A DNA stretch of 56,959 nucleotides from Oceanobacillus arenosus (GCF_003369575.1 NZ_PIOC01000020.1:1-56959), one strand, 5' to 3'; shown: positions 1-7,723, counted from the stretch's first letter. Notes: generated by a model from the sequence alone, not told the origin. Translations and numbers: made by a program.

Positions 1-44
1 TAAATGGCCTTAGCCCTGTTGAATACAGGACTAAAGCCGCTTAA
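1..44 (+). CDS. IS3-family transposase OrfB, C-terminal fragment
   Basis: Only the last 14 codons are in the window. Read in frame from base 3 they give NGLSPVEYRTKAA and then TAA at 42-44. The 'L-N-G-(L/M)-S-P-V-E-Y-R' ending is characteristic of the DDE integrase OrfB of IS3-family elements. The gene runs in from the left, so its integrity cannot be judged. Confidence 0.75.
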   Translation, partial: NGLSPVEYRTKAA

Positions 45-90
45 ATCATTTTTTATTATTTCCACTGTCTACTTGACAGGGGGCAGTTCA
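1..90 (+). mobile_element. Right end of an IS3-family insertion sequence (truncated by window edge)
   Basis: The first 44 bases read as the last codons of an IS3-type OrfB transposase. They are followed by an AT-rich tail and, at 64-90, by a sequence whose reverse complement starts TGAACTGCCCCCTGTCAAGT, which has the form of an IS3-family terminal inverted repeat (5'-TG ends). I take base 90 as the outer end of the element. The rest of the element, its other terminus and any 3-4 bp target duplication lie outside the window. The family assignment rests on the transposase tail and the shape of the terminus, not on a database match. Confidence 0.7.
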
Positions 91-147
91 CATACGAGAT
101 GTTGTTCTCTTTACTGTTTCTGAATCAAAAATGCGTTTTGGGGATTA

Positions 148-363
148 CTATTCTAAATGCTCTCCCATTAATTTATGAACCTCTGATTCGACTGCCCTTA
201 GTTCTTCCTCAGCTAATTCTTTGTCGGGTTGTGGGTGAAACCATTTAATTTCACCCTCATGAAATACTCCTTGGTAGAGATCCCCTTCAAAGTTTAACTC
301 GAACTGGTGCCGTTCATGTATTTGATCCTCAAATAAGGCTTTCACTTCAAAGTTTTCGAACAT
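148..363 (-). CDS. Small conserved YheE-like protein (DUF5342 type)
   Basis: This 71-residue protein begins MFENFEVKALFEDQ and contains the segment 'LYQGVFHEGEIKW'. It resembles the small Bacillus YheE family of unknown function as I remember it (about 72 residues). The frame is open upstream to 489, but the ATG at 363 is preceded by GAGGAGG at 8 nt, which fixes this start. The C-terminal third is strongly acidic and probably helical. No signal peptide or membrane segment is present. It lies just downstream of the tatD-like gene on the same strand, and the next feature on its 3' side is the IS end. No function can be assigned. Confidence 0.75.
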   Translation of the reverse strand: MFENFEVKALFEDQIHERHQFELNFEGDLYQGVFHEGEIKWFHPQPDKELAEEELRAVESEVHKLMGEHLE

Positions 364-445
364 CCTCATTTCCTCCTCATACATTCTATTTCTTTTAAAG
401 TTTGCGCCTAACTTTCCAAAATATGTATGAGGGATAATTGATTTT

Positions 446-1243
446 TTATATACAATAAAATTGCTTCGTATTCCATAATAGCTGCCCATACACCTTGGCT
501 ATTTCTAACCCTTTAATCTTAGCAATGGTTTCAATTGATTGATGGATCATTTGTGGATGTGTCATTTCACCAGCAAACGGCCCAGTAAACGGCCATGGTC
601 CATCTGTCTCGACCATCATTTGCGCTAACGGATATTGCTTGACCACCTGTTGTATTTCAGTCTCATACAATACATCTGGAGTAATCGAGATAAAATATCC
701 ATTCCGGATCATTCGCTCAATTGTTCGTGTATCACCCTTATACCAATGGAAATGGGCCTTTTTTATTTTATTTTTTTCTAATAAATCACAAACGACGCCC
801 GCATCCTCGTATATGGCATGCAATACAATTGGCTTGTCGTATCGCTTAGCAAGTATGATAAATTGCTCGAGTATTTCTAGATATGGCTCTATTCTTAAGT
901 CGGGATTTTCCTTTCGCGTATAATATGGCAGACCAACCTCACCAATCGCAATCATATCATGATGATGCAAATCAATAAATGCACGTAATTCCTGCATCGC
1001 TTCATTGTTAAGTACTTGTTGTTCCGGATGAAAACCAAATGCTGCTTTAATGTTATTGTGTTCACGATGAAGTGTTAAATTTTCTTTTGAAGATTCTATA
1101 TCATACGACACCGTGATCAGCGATTCCACTCCATATTGCTCCATCTCATCAATAATCTGCTGCTGTTCAGACTTCGTATATTTGTCCAGATGGATATGTG
1201 CATCCACTAGGTGCCAGGCACTTCCAAAATTTTGTTGCTCCAT
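446..1243 (-). CDS. TatD-family metal-dependent hydrolase at the end of the thiamine-precursor operon
   Basis: This 265-residue protein has the full TatD metal-ligand set: HxH in 'DAHIHLD', Glu in 'GEVGLP', His in 'VLHAIYED', His in 'AHFHWYKG' and Asp in 'ETDGPW'. It is therefore probably an active cytosolic metallohydrolase (family: TatD DNases and related amidohydrolase-superfamily enzymes). The chosen ATG overlaps the ThiZ stop codon (TAATG), with GAGGGAG 7 nt upstream; the frame is open a little further but lacks a ribosome site. Translational coupling to thiZ ties it to the TPP-riboswitch operon. Generic TatD proteins act on nucleic-acid ends, but this location suggests a role in thiamine-precursor salvage, perhaps hydrolysis of a formylated or otherwise modified pyrimidine. 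That role is inference; the family is well supported. Confidence 0.85.
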   Translation of the reverse strand: MEQQNFGSAWHLVDAHIHLDKYTKSEQQQIIDEMEQYGVESLITVSYDIESSKENLTLHREHNNIKAAFGFHPEQQVLNNEAMQELRAFIDLHHHDMIAIGEVGLPYYTRKENPDLRIEPYLEILEQFIILAKRYDKPIVLHAIYEDAGVVCDLLEKNKIKKAHFHWYKGDTRTIERMIRNGYFISITPDVLYETEIQQVVKQYPLAQMMVETDGPWPFTGPFAGEMTHPQMIHQSIETIAKIKGLEIAKVYGQLLWNTKQFYCI

Positions 1244-1977
1244 TATTGCTCCCTCATTTCCTGATAGATTCGTTTTTTCCACTGCAGAAACGCATCAGTT
1301 AAAAGGATTCCTTCTTCTCTCGGTCTTGGAAATGGAATGATGAATTCCTTCTTTACCGTTGCGGGTCGAGCGGATAATACAATAATCCGGTCTGCTAGAA
1401 AGATTGCTTCTTCAATATTATGCGTTACAAAAAGAATCGAGCGTTTATATTCAGACCAAATGGACAAAAGCCATTTTTGCATGTCTAACCTTGTAAATTC
1501 ATCTAATGCCGAAAACGGTTCATCTAATAAAATTAATGGCTGCGGACTTAATATGCTGCGAATAAATGATGCCCTTTGCTGCATCCCGCCTGAAAGCTCG
1601 TGAGGATAGCTTTTTTCAAAGCCTTTCAGCCCCGCACGCTCAATCATTTGCAAGGCCCTTTCCACATCACGTTTTCCAGCAATTTCCTGCCCAAGTAGCA
1701 CATTATCAAGAATTGTTCGCCACGGCATTAACGAGGATGATTGCGGTGTATAGCTAATTGACCCACGTTTTCCGGTAATATCATCGCCATTCAAGTTTAC
1801 TGTGCCTTGCGATGGCCAACTGATGCCTCCGATTATCCGAAATAACGTGCTTTTTCCACTTCCCGAAGGTCCTAAGAGGGCAACAAACTCACCTTCTTTA
1901 ACAGAAAAAGATATATCATGCAATACATTCGTTTCGCCGAATGATTTACCTACATGTGCAATCTCAAGATGATTCAT
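1243..1977 (-). CDS. thiZ: ABC transporter ATP-binding protein ThiZ (thiamine pyrimidine precursor uptake)
   Basis: This ATPase of about 244 residues has Walker A 'GPSGSGKST', Q-loop 'YTPQSS', signature 'LSGGMQQR', Walker B 'LILLDEP' and switch His in 'VTHN'. It is of the nitrate/sulfonate/taurine importer type. Two ATGs lie close together; the second, at 1977, has GGAGG at 9 nt and is preferred over 1983. The gene overlaps the end of the permease gene and is followed by the overlapping tatD-like gene. With the SBP and permease it forms a ThiXYZ importer, known in Bacillaceae for N-formyl-4-amino-5-aminomethyl-2-methylpyrimidine. Expression should be controlled by the TPP riboswitch upstream of thiY. 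Confidence 0.9.
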   Translation of the reverse strand: MNHLEIAHVGKSFGETNVLHDISFSVKEGEFVALLGPSGSGKSTLFRIIGGISWPSQGTVNLNGDDITGKRGSISYTPQSSSLMPWRTILDNVLLGQEIAGKRDVERALQMIERAGLKGFEKSYPHELSGGMQQRASFIRSILSPQPLILLDEPFSALDEFTRLDMQKWLLSIWSEYKRSILFVTHNIEEAIFLADRIIVLSARPATVKKEFIIPFPRPREEGILLTDAFLQWKKRIYQEMREQ

Positions 1978-2743
1978 TCCCATTCCCCTCCTCTAATGGC
2001 TTCCATTTAATTAGCCTTTTCTCTAAAGCAATGATGATTGCAAAGAACAACAGGCTTAGAATTACGATTAGAAAAATCGCCACAAACACGCGGTCCGTTC
2101 GAAACGAAGACGATGCCAATGTCATATAGACACCGATTCCTTTACTCGCGCCGAGCCACTCGGAAATTACTGCTCCCATGACACTATACGTTGCGGAGAT
2201 TTTCAATCCAGAGAAAAGGGACGGTAAGGCATGTGGCCATTCCAACTTCCAGAAAATCTGTTGTTTGGATCCACCCGCCATTTGCATGTAATGCATCAAA
2301 TCGCGATTTGTTTGCCTGAATCCATCCAATAAGGCGATGGTAATCGGGAAAAAGCATACCAACGTAATAACGATAATCTTCGGTAGCATGCCAAATCCAA
2401 ACCAAATAACGAGCAATGGAGCAAGTACGATGGTTGGAATGTTTTGCGAAATAATCAACAATGGATAAAATGCCTGTCTTAAAAATGGAACAAGATGCAA
2501 ACCAATCGCAACGATGATACCTATACTGCTGCCAATAATAAATCCTGTAATAATTAATTTGATTGTAGATGCAAGATGCCCGGAATATACAGACCAGCCA
2601 CTGATTGCCTCGGCAATAACTTGTGACGGAGCTGGCAACAGCCATTTTGGAATATCAAAAATATTTGCACAAATCTCCCAAACAATGAATAAAAGGATGA
2701 GGACCAAAGCTGGTCGCCATCCTTTTTGGAATATCGTACGCAT
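1964..2743 (-). CDS. thiX: ABC transporter permease ThiX
   Basis: This 259-residue integral membrane protein has about six hydrophobic segments, beginning 'ALVLILLFIVWEICANIF'. It shows the BPD_transp_1 EAA loop around 'YMQMAGGSKQQIFWKLEWP' (rough residues 150-170), which contacts the ATPase. It belongs to the SsuC/TauC/ThiX permease type. Its ATG is at the last base of the preceding thiamine-binding gene's stop codon, and its 3' end overlaps thiZ, so the genes are translationally coupled. A 153-residue open frame inside it (2184-2645) is a shadow. Confidence 0.9.
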   Translation of the reverse strand: MRTIFQKGWRPALVLILLFIVWEICANIFDIPKWLLPAPSQVIAEAISGWSVYSGHLASTIKLIITGFIIGSSIGIIVAIGLHLVPFLRQAFYPLLIISQNIPTIVLAPLLVIWFGFGMLPKIIVITLVCFFPITIALLDGFRQTNRDLMHYMQMAGGSKQQIFWKLEWPHALPSLFSGLKISATYSVMGAVISEWLGASKGIGVYMTLASSSFRTDRVFVAIFLIVILSLLFFAIIIALEKRLIKWKPLEEGNGNESS

Positions 2744-3036
2744 TAGCGATATTTCTCCGTTAGTTTATCCATTGATGCACCATCTGGTTTATAGAAAACT
2801 TTAACTTGAGAAATGACGCTCGGACAACCTTTTTCCGTCATTTTTTCATTCATCTTCTCGATGATTTTAAATAGCGTAGATAGCTCGCCCTCCATTGTCG
2901 TCTCTAGTGCATTCACTTGATATTTCACACCAGATGCGTCAATTACTGCAATTGCTTCATCGACAAATGGAATTGTATCCTCTCCATTTGCTGTTTTTGG
3001 GATAATTTGAATACTTACAAGTGCATTTGCCATCAT
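2743..3036 (-). CDS. Thiamine-binding protein, MTH1187/YkoF-like (DUF77)
   Basis: This 97-residue protein starts MMANALVSIQIIPK and has the compact ferredoxin-like alternation of the MTH1187/YkoF family ('VSIQIIP', 'YQVNALETTMEGELSTLF', 'VISQVKVFYKP'). Family members bind thiamine or its pyrimidine moiety and often sit in TPP-regulated operons. Here the gene lies between thiY and thiX with overlapping stop/start codons at both ends. The start is ATG 3036 or ATG 3033; GAGGAGG lies 4 or 7 nt upstream, which favours 3033 slightly. It may be a cytosolic binding or sensing accessory of the importer; the exact job is inferred from context. Confidence 0.85.
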   Translation of the reverse strand: MMANALVSIQIIPKTANGEDTIPFVDEAIAVIDASGVKYQVNALETTMEGELSTLFKIIEKMNEKMTEKGCPSVISQVKVFYKPDGASMDKLTEKYR

Positions 3037-4052
3037 TATTCCTCCTCACTTTCTGGTAAAAATTCGTTTGTAAACGCGTGCTCACTATCTAGCTCAGCAT
3101 CTAATAATCCATTATCATACATCCACGCTGCATAGTTATCCCATACTTCTAGCTTCTGTTCGCCCCATCTTGCTGCATCATCCTGATATTTTGATGCCAA
3201 CCAAACTTGACTTGCTTTTACTAATTCTGGATCTAAATCAGGAACTTCCGCAATTAAAATATCTGCTGCTTCTTCAGGGTTATCTATCGCAAGCTGATAT
3301 CCTTTGGAGACTGCTTTTAGAAATTTCTTGATTGTTTCCGGGTTCTCTTCAATCATTTTTTCATTCGTAGCGAGTACCGGTGTATAATAATCCAGCTTCT
3401 CACTATAATCGGTTAAATAAACCATGTTGATCGGTTCATTACGAAGTTCTGCTTCTATCCCTGTCCAACCATAATAAATCCAAGCAAAATCAATGCCCTG
3501 TTCCATTGCTGTAAAGAAATCGGAATCGCCAATATTGACAATCTCAACCTGCTCCACGTCTGCATTTTCCTGCTTCATAATCGAATCGAGAACTGCCTTC
3601 TCTAGTGGCGCACCCCATCCACCATATGACTTACCCTCGAAATCTTTTGGTGACGTGATATTTTTACCTTTCACCGATGCAAACCCCGAAGTATTATGCT
3701 GAATAATCGCAGCAATTGATACAATTGGGATATCCTGGATTCGAGCCTCTGTTATTGATTCCTGATAGCTTACGGCGAATTCCGCTTGCCCTGAAGCAAC
3801 CAATTGATCCGCACCAGCTTCACCAGGCATGATGATGTTTACATCAAGTCCCTCTTCCTCAAAATACCCTTTATCTGCCGCAACATATAAACCAGTATGA
3901 TTTGTATTTGGCGTCCAGTCTAATACGACGGTTACTTTCTCTAAATCTTGCTGTCCATCTGGATTGTCAGATGTTTTGTTATCATTATTCCCACAAGCTG
4001 CGAGCATAATGACCATAATGACCAAAAAACTAATGAATACAATCTTTTTCAT
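3036..4052 (-). CDS. thiY: Substrate-binding lipoprotein ThiY (NMT1/THI5-like)
   Basis: This 338-residue protein has a lipoprotein signal peptide ending in lipobox 'LAAC' (Cys about residue 20), followed by a Gly/Asn/Asp-rich linker. The body shows NMT1/THI5-family features: 'VLDWTPNTNHTGLYVA', 'GYFEEEGLDV' and 'AISYQES'-like 'FAVSYQESI'. It should be anchored outside the membrane and deliver a thiamine pyrimidine precursor to ThiX/ThiZ. The ATG has GGGGGG 7 nt upstream. It is the first gene after the TPP riboswitch and terminator, and its stop overlaps the next ATG. The exact ligand (formylaminopyrimidine or hydroxymethylpyrimidine) cannot be read from sequence. Confidence 0.9.
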   Translation of the reverse strand: MKKIVFISFLVIMVIMLAACGNNDNKTSDNPDGQQDLEKVTVVLDWTPNTNHTGLYVAADKGYFEEEGLDVNIIMPGEAGADQLVASGQAEFAVSYQESITEARIQDIPIVSIAAIIQHNTSGFASVKGKNITSPKDFEGKSYGGWGAPLEKAVLDSIMKQENADVEQVEIVNIGDSDFFTAMEQGIDFAWIYYGWTGIEAELRNEPINMVYLTDYSEKLDYYTPVLATNEKMIEENPETIKKFLKAVSKGYQLAIDNPEEAADILIAEVPDLDPELVKASQVWLASKYQDDAARWGEQKLEVWDNYAAWMYDNGLLDAELDSEHAFTNEFLPESEEE

Positions 4053-4111
4053 GATGAATCCCCCCTATATAAGTTTGATAGAGGCTGCTCTTATACGAAT
4101 AGTTTTAATGC

Positions 4112-4150
4112 GAAACCAAATAGCGCCCTAGAAATGGATACTAGGGCGCA
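4112..4150 (-). terminator. Rho-independent terminator of the TPP riboswitch expression platform
   Basis: GCGCCCTAG (4149-4141 on the minus strand) pairs perfectly with CTAGGGCGC (4131-4123) around a 9-nt loop, followed by TATTTGGTTT. It lies between the riboswitch aptamer and thiY, so premature termination when TPP is bound is the likely control mechanism. Confidence 0.8.
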
Positions 4151-4173
4151 TACTATTTTATGTATCAAGCATG

Positions 4174-4259
4174 TTCCCTACGCTGGTCTTAGCCAGATCA
4201 GGTTCTAAGAGTCAGTATCTCACGGATACAATCTCAACCAGCAACACTGGTCCCCCTAC
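4174..4259 (-). promoter_or_regulatory. TPP (THI-element) riboswitch controlling the thiY operon
   Basis: On the minus strand the segment begins GTAGGGGGACCAG, contains the pyrimidine-sensing TTGAGA (canonical CTGAGA), then GAACCTGATCTGG and the closing ACCAGCGTAGGGAA. These are the conserved blocks of the TPP aptamer in the correct order. P1 is closed by GTAGGG...CCCTAC-type pairing. A TATAAT -10 element lies upstream at 4290-4295. When TPP is abundant the downstream terminator should form and switch off the whole importer operon. Confidence 0.95.
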
Positions 4260-4403
4260 AACTTATATTCTATTTAATTTGTGATTACTATTATACTATG
4301 ACATAGAAAGCGGATAACATCAAGTATTGGTAATACGTTTGCTGATTTCGCTGGCTTACTTTTTGAGATCCTTGCCACATTTACTAATGACTAAGGTAAA
4401 TGG

Positions 4404-4431
4404 TTTGAATTCTAAATATTTATGGTATAAT
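4404..4431 (+). promoter_or_regulatory. Sigma-A promoter of the antisense (antitoxin) RNA
   Basis: TTTGAA at 4404-4409 and TATAAT at 4426-4431 are separated by 16 nt. No open frame follows, so the promoter most likely drives the short RNA ending at the terminator near 4583. It points toward the 3' end of the toxin gene. Confidence 0.6.
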
Positions 4432-4436
4432 AAAAA

Positions 4437-4583
4437 TAACAACATACAATAATAAAAAGACCGCTAGCGTGTAACCGCTGACGAACTGATGCAATAGTAT
4501 GACTCCCTGCGAGGGGGGATTGGCTGTTTAGGTTAAAAATAAGCACCCACACAGAGCCACTAACTCAAAGGGGGCTTATTTTT
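4437..4583 (+). ncRNA. Putative type I antitoxin RNA (RatA/SR-like), converging on the toxin mRNA
   Basis: A transcript from the promoter at 4404-4431 would run through a non-coding, hairpin-rich stretch. It would end at AAATAAG-CACCC...GGGGG-CTTATTT followed by seven Ts (about 4535-4583). Its last 24 or so bases are antisense to the toxin's C-terminal codons and the remainder to the toxin mRNA's 3' UTR. This 3'-overlapping arrangement is that of TxpA/RatA and BsrG/SR4. Boundaries are inferred from promoter and terminator only. Confidence 0.55.
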
Positions 4584-4658
4584 TTGTTTAAATGACAGCA
4601 TAGCTACAATTAACATTCCAAAAGTCAATGCTAATATTAATGCTTCGAATACTGTCAC
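4560..4658 (-). CDS. Putative holin-like toxin (Hol_Tox/TxpA-BsrG type), type I TA system
   Basis: GTG at 4658 opens a 32-residue frame, M-T-V-F-E-A-L-I-L-A-L-T-F-G-M-L-I-V-A-M-L-S-F, followed by a Lys-rich, Pro-containing tail ending at TAG. The ribosome site GAAAGGAGGTGG (4664-4675) is nearly perfect. One hydrophobic helix after an M-x-V-F-E-A-L start and a basic tail is the hallmark of the small 'putative holin-like toxin' family of Bacillaceae. An extended -10 (TGTTATAAT, hexamer 4729-4734) lies about 70 nt upstream. The last codons and stop sit inside the terminator hairpin shared with the antisense RNA. Toxicity is inferred from the family. Confidence 0.8.
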   Translation of the reverse strand: MTVFEALILALTFGMLIVAMLSFKQKNKPPLS

Positions 4659-4763
4659 TGGCACCACCTCCTTTCAAATGAAGACGTATGCCAACCCACC
4701 CATGAGTTTATCAACCTATTGTTCTTACATTATAACAGCTTATCCTTTCCCTTTACACAGAAC

Positions 4764-4914
4764 AAAAGCGCAAGCGCCCGTTAAGCAACGTACGGACTGC
4801 GCCTCACGGAGGTGAGGGATATCTTGCTAGTTGCTGGGCGCTGAAACTGGACGTGGCTATTCTCGGTAATTAAGTTATCCACAACGTCCAAATTTTATAG
4901 TTTCCTAAGCAACG
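4764..4914 (+). repeat. Dispersed structured repeat R1, copy 1
   Basis: This non-coding segment is shared, with divergence, with 26904-27038 and 56692-56817. The order of common blocks is 'AGCGNAAG', 'GGTGAGG', 'GGAGCTGGAC'-like, 'GGCTATTCTC', 'GTAATTA', then TTATCCACA. Copy 1 can fold: GCGCCC...GGGCGC and AGCAAC...GTTGCT enclose CCTCAC-ggag-GTGAGG. It contains a DnaA-box-type TTATCCACA at 4875-4883. It lies between the toxin promoter and the putB terminator. Boundaries are approximate. Confidence 0.7.
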
Positions 4915-4945
4915 AAAAAACAACCGCATCATCAAAGATACGGTC
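4914..4945 (-). terminator. Terminator of the putB/rocA operon
   Basis: On the minus strand CCGTATC (4943-4937) pairs with GATGCGG (4930-4924), one pair being G-U, and is followed by TTGTTTTTT. It lies 15 nt after the putB stop codon. Confidence 0.65.
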
Positions 4946-4959
4946 ATCCCACCAATATA

Positions 4960-5979
4960 TTATTCTTCTTTCTCTCGCTTTCCTTTCCTTCGCCACATGA
5001 TTGCCGCTGATGAAATAGCTAACGCCCCCGCTCCAGCGATAATTGGGCCACGTTTTAATCGATCCTCCTTCGTATAGAAAACATCCTTCAAAACTAGATT
5101 CAAATTTTGCGGTCGCTCAGCAAGCCTCCGCATGAAGTATGCGAACCAATCCGTTCCAAATGGAATATACGTACAAAATGGATAACCTGCTTCTGCTAAT
5201 TCATATTGCATTTCCGTTCGAAAGCCATACAACATCTGAAATTCAAACTTGTTTTTATCAATCTTATTTTCAGCAATAAATGTCTTCAGTTCGTTGATAA
5301 TATGATGGTCATGGGTTGCGATTGAGGTAAATGCATCGCCCAATAATCGCTGTTTCGCAAGCAGAATAAAATTTCGATCGATCTCTTCTTTTAACTGGTA
5401 GGCTACGGTTTCCGTTTCTTTGTATGCCCCTTTTACAAGCCGAATTCTTAAATCCTGTAGCCCTTCCAAATCCACTTCCGCACGATATAAATAGGACTGA
5501 ATCACCGTACCGATTTGTGGATAGATTCCTCTTAATTGATGTAAGGCCTCCAATGTCTGTTCGTAATGGGAGTAGTCTTCCATATCAAAGTTAACAAAAA
5601 TATTATATTCCTTCGCTACATCGAGCACTTCCTTTGCATTTTCCATACAAAAAGAACGATCAATATCCAATCCAAGCAAGGTTAACTTAATTGAAATATG
5701 ACAATCTAATTGTTCTACATGTACCTTGTCTAATAACTTAATCAATTCCTGTTTTGCAGCGACCGCTTCCGATTTTTCCGTAATGTACTCGCCTAAATTG
5801 TCAATGGTGCAGCTAATTCCACGCTCGTTCAATTTCTTCACAACGTTGGTAACGCTCTCAATATTTGTTCCAGCAACAAATTTTTCTGCACCTAATCGAA
5901 ATCCCCATCTTTTTGCTTGATCATTCAAAAATTTATTATTCGATAAGCCAATGAAAAAATCCCTCGTCACATTCGCCAT
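4960..5979 (-). CDS. putB: Proline dehydrogenase (monofunctional, FAD-dependent) with C-terminal membrane anchor
   Basis: This 339-residue enzyme oxidises L-proline to pyrroline-5-carboxylate. Motifs of the PRODH barrel are visible: 'NFDMEDYSHYEQT' (about 135-147), 'RLVKGAYKE' (about 181-189), 'IATHDHHII' and 'YIPFGTDWFAYFMRRLAERPQN' near residue 275-296, where the RR pair binds the proline carboxylate. Monofunctional Bacillus enzymes are about 303 residues; the extra tail here carries a hydrophobic helix 'IIAGAGALAISSAAIMW' and a charged R/K/E-rich end, suggesting a membrane anchor. AAAGGAG precedes the ATG. It is the second gene after rocA/putC, 41 nt downstream, in an operon with a sigma-54 promoter. 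Confidence 0.93.
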   Translation of the reverse strand: MANVTRDFFIGLSNNKFLNDQAKRWGFRLGAEKFVAGTNIESVTNVVKKLNERGISCTIDNLGEYITEKSEAVAAKQELIKLLDKVHVEQLDCHISIKLTLLGLDIDRSFCMENAKEVLDVAKEYNIFVNFDMEDYSHYEQTLEALHQLRGIYPQIGTVIQSYLYRAEVDLEGLQDLRIRLVKGAYKETETVAYQLKEEIDRNFILLAKQRLLGDAFTSIATHDHHIINELKTFIAENKIDKNKFEFQMLYGFRTEMQYELAEAGYPFCTYIPFGTDWFAYFMRRLAERPQNLNLVLKDVFYTKEDRLKRGPIIAGAGALAISSAAIMWRRKGKREKEE

Positions 5980-6020
5980 GTCTCTTTCTCCTTTATCTAC
6001 TGGCTATTTCAACAATAGTA

Positions 6021-7568
6021 TCAATACGTTTCCGACACTACTTTTGCTTCCAAGAAATGTTGCAGGTAATCTGGTCCGCCTGCCTTTGAATCGGTACCCG
6101 ACATTTTAAAACCACCAAATGGTTGATAACCTACAATTGCCGCTGTACAGCCGCGATTAAAATAAAGATTACCAACATGGAAATCATAGCGCGCAAGGTT
6201 TAAATGCTCTCGGTTATTGGAAATCACAGCACCTGTTAATCCGTATTCCGTGTTATTCGCAATTTCAAGCATTTCCTCAAAGTCCTTAGCTTTCGTAAAT
6301 GCTACAACAGGTCCGAAGATTTCCTCCTGCATCATTCTAGCTTTTGGATCTAAGTCTTTAAAAATAGTCGGGTAGACAAAGTAACCTTTAGCATCATCTG
6401 TTTTCCCGCCATGGGCAAGCACACCTTCCTCTTTCCCTATCGCAATGTAATCTTTAATCTTATCAAACTGTTTTTGATTCACAACAGCTCCCATGTAGAC
6501 ATTATCATTCGCAGGGTTACCAACAGTTAATCGCTTCGTGAGTGTAACTGCCTTTTCCAAAACCTCATCATAGACATCTTGATGGATTACTGCTCGCGAG
6601 CATGCAGAACATTTCTGCCCAGAAAAGCCGAATGAAGAATGAACAATCGCTTCAGCCGCTAAATCGAGGTCTGCATTATTATCAACAATGATTGTGTCCT
6701 TTCCTCCCATTTCCGCAATGACACGTTTTAGAAATTGCTGTCCTTTCCGCACCTTGGCAGCCCGTTCATATATTCGAATTCCTGTCGCCCTTGAACCAGT
6801 AAAATTGATAAATCTCGTTTCCTTATGATCTACTAAATAATCACCAATCTCTTCTGGATCTCCTGGAACGAAATTTACGACTCCTTTTGGCAATCCCGCT
6901 TCCTCCAAAACCTCCACTAATTTATATGCAATCACTGGGGTATTTTCAGATGGTTTCAATAACACTGAATTTCCAGCTACTATTGGTGCAATTGTGGTAC
7001 CGCATACAATTGCAAATGCAAAATTCCACGGCGGGATGACAACTCCTGGACCCATCGGTTGATAGAAATAGGCATTATGTTCATTTGCTCGATCATTTAG
7101 CACTTTCCCATACCCTAGCTCCAGCATTTGCCTGCCATAATATTCAAGGAAGTCAATTCCCTCTGCAATATCACCATCCGCTTGATCCCAAGGTTTTCCT
7201 GCATCATATACGAGCCAAGCAGAAAACTCATGCTTCCTGCGCCGAACAATTGCTGCAGCACGAAATAAGATATCCGCACGTTCTGCTGCGGTCCACTTTC
7301 TCCATATTTTAAATGCTTCAAGTGCTGCATCCATTGCTTGATCGATGTGCTGCTTTGTTGCTTTGGAAACTTTACCAATCAGTTGCGCCTTATCGGCTGG
7401 ATTCGTAGAAATTAATTTATCATTGGTAAAAATTTTCTCACCATTAATGACGATTGGATATTCTTTTCCTAAATTCTCTTCCACTAACGCTAACGCTTCT
7501 TCAAAATCTATACGATTTGAATCCACTTTAAAATCTGTAAATGGCTCATGTTTAAACGGTAATACCAT
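6021..7568 (-). CDS. rocA: 1-pyrroline-5-carboxylate dehydrogenase (RocA/PutC type)
   Basis: This 515-residue NAD-dependent aldehyde dehydrogenase converts P5C/glutamate semialdehyde to glutamate, following proline dehydrogenase. The N-terminus '[13 protein letters not shown]' is typical of RocA. The NAD-binding segment 'NFTGSRATG', the general-base Glu in '[11 protein letters not shown]' (about 283) and the nucleophilic Cys in '[10 protein letters not shown]' (about 317) are present. The ATG at 7568 has GGGGGTG about 8 nt upstream; a further TTG at 7583 has no ribosome site. A canonical sigma-54 promoter lies 40-57 nt upstream, so it is probably activated by the divergent regulator. In B. 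subtilis terms this gene is rocA or putC; I use rocA for the sequence family. Confidence 0.93.
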   Translation of the reverse strand: MVLPFKHEPFTDFKVDSNRIDFEEALALVEENLGKEYPIVINGEKIFTNDKLISTNPADKAQLIGKVSKATKQHIDQAMDAALEAFKIWRKWTAAERADILFRAAAIVRRRKHEFSAWLVYDAGKPWDQADGDIAEGIDFLEYYGRQMLELGYGKVLNDRANEHNAYFYQPMGPGVVIPPWNFAFAIVCGTTIAPIVAGNSVLLKPSENTPVIAYKLVEVLEEAGLPKGVVNFVPGDPEEIGDYLVDHKETRFINFTGSRATGIRIYERAAKVRKGQQFLKRVIAEMGGKDTIIVDNNADLDLAAEAIVHSSFGFSGQKCSACSRAVIHQDVYDEVLEKAVTLTKRLTVGNPANDNVYMGAVVNQKQFDKIKDYIAIGKEEGVLAHGGKTDDAKGYFVYPTIFKDLDPKARMMQEEIFGPVVAFTKAKDFEEMLEIANNTEYGLTGAVISNNREHLNLARYDFHVGNLYFNRGCTAAIVGYQPFGGFKMSGTDSKAGGPDYLQHFLEAKVVSETY

Positions 7569-7607
7569 TCTTAACACCCCCAAGATAATTTTCCTTCTTA
7601 TATTCTA

Positions 7608-7625
7608 TTGCAAAAATCATGCCAA
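7608..7625 (-). promoter_or_regulatory. Sigma-54 (-24/-12) promoter of the rocA-putB operon
   Basis: The minus strand reads TTGGCATGATTTTTGCAA. GG and GC are separated by exactly 10 nt, and the match to TTGGCAC-N5-TTGCW misses only one base. It lies 40 nt upstream of the rocA ATG and implies SigL-dependent, activator-driven transcription. Confidence 0.85.
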
Positions 7626-7690
7626 CATTTTCCAACTACAGCATTTTTTAGCGTAGCATCAATATATTCATTTTCTTGCCTGCATTTTAA

Positions 7691-7718
7691 TTGTAAAACA
7701 AGGAAAATATTTTATAAT
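7691..7718 (+). promoter_or_regulatory. Sigma-A promoter of the sigma-54 activator gene
   Basis: TTGTAA (7691-7696) and TATAAT (7713-7718) are 16 nt apart. Transcription would start near 7725, at the left edge of the long palindrome, so that palindrome could also act as an autoregulatory operator. Confidence 0.6.
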
Positions 7719-7723
7719 AGTTG

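Noticed and set aside
2184..2645. 153-residue open frame on the minus strand
   Set aside because: It lies wholly inside thiX in another frame, has a composition unlike neighbouring genes and no ribosome site.
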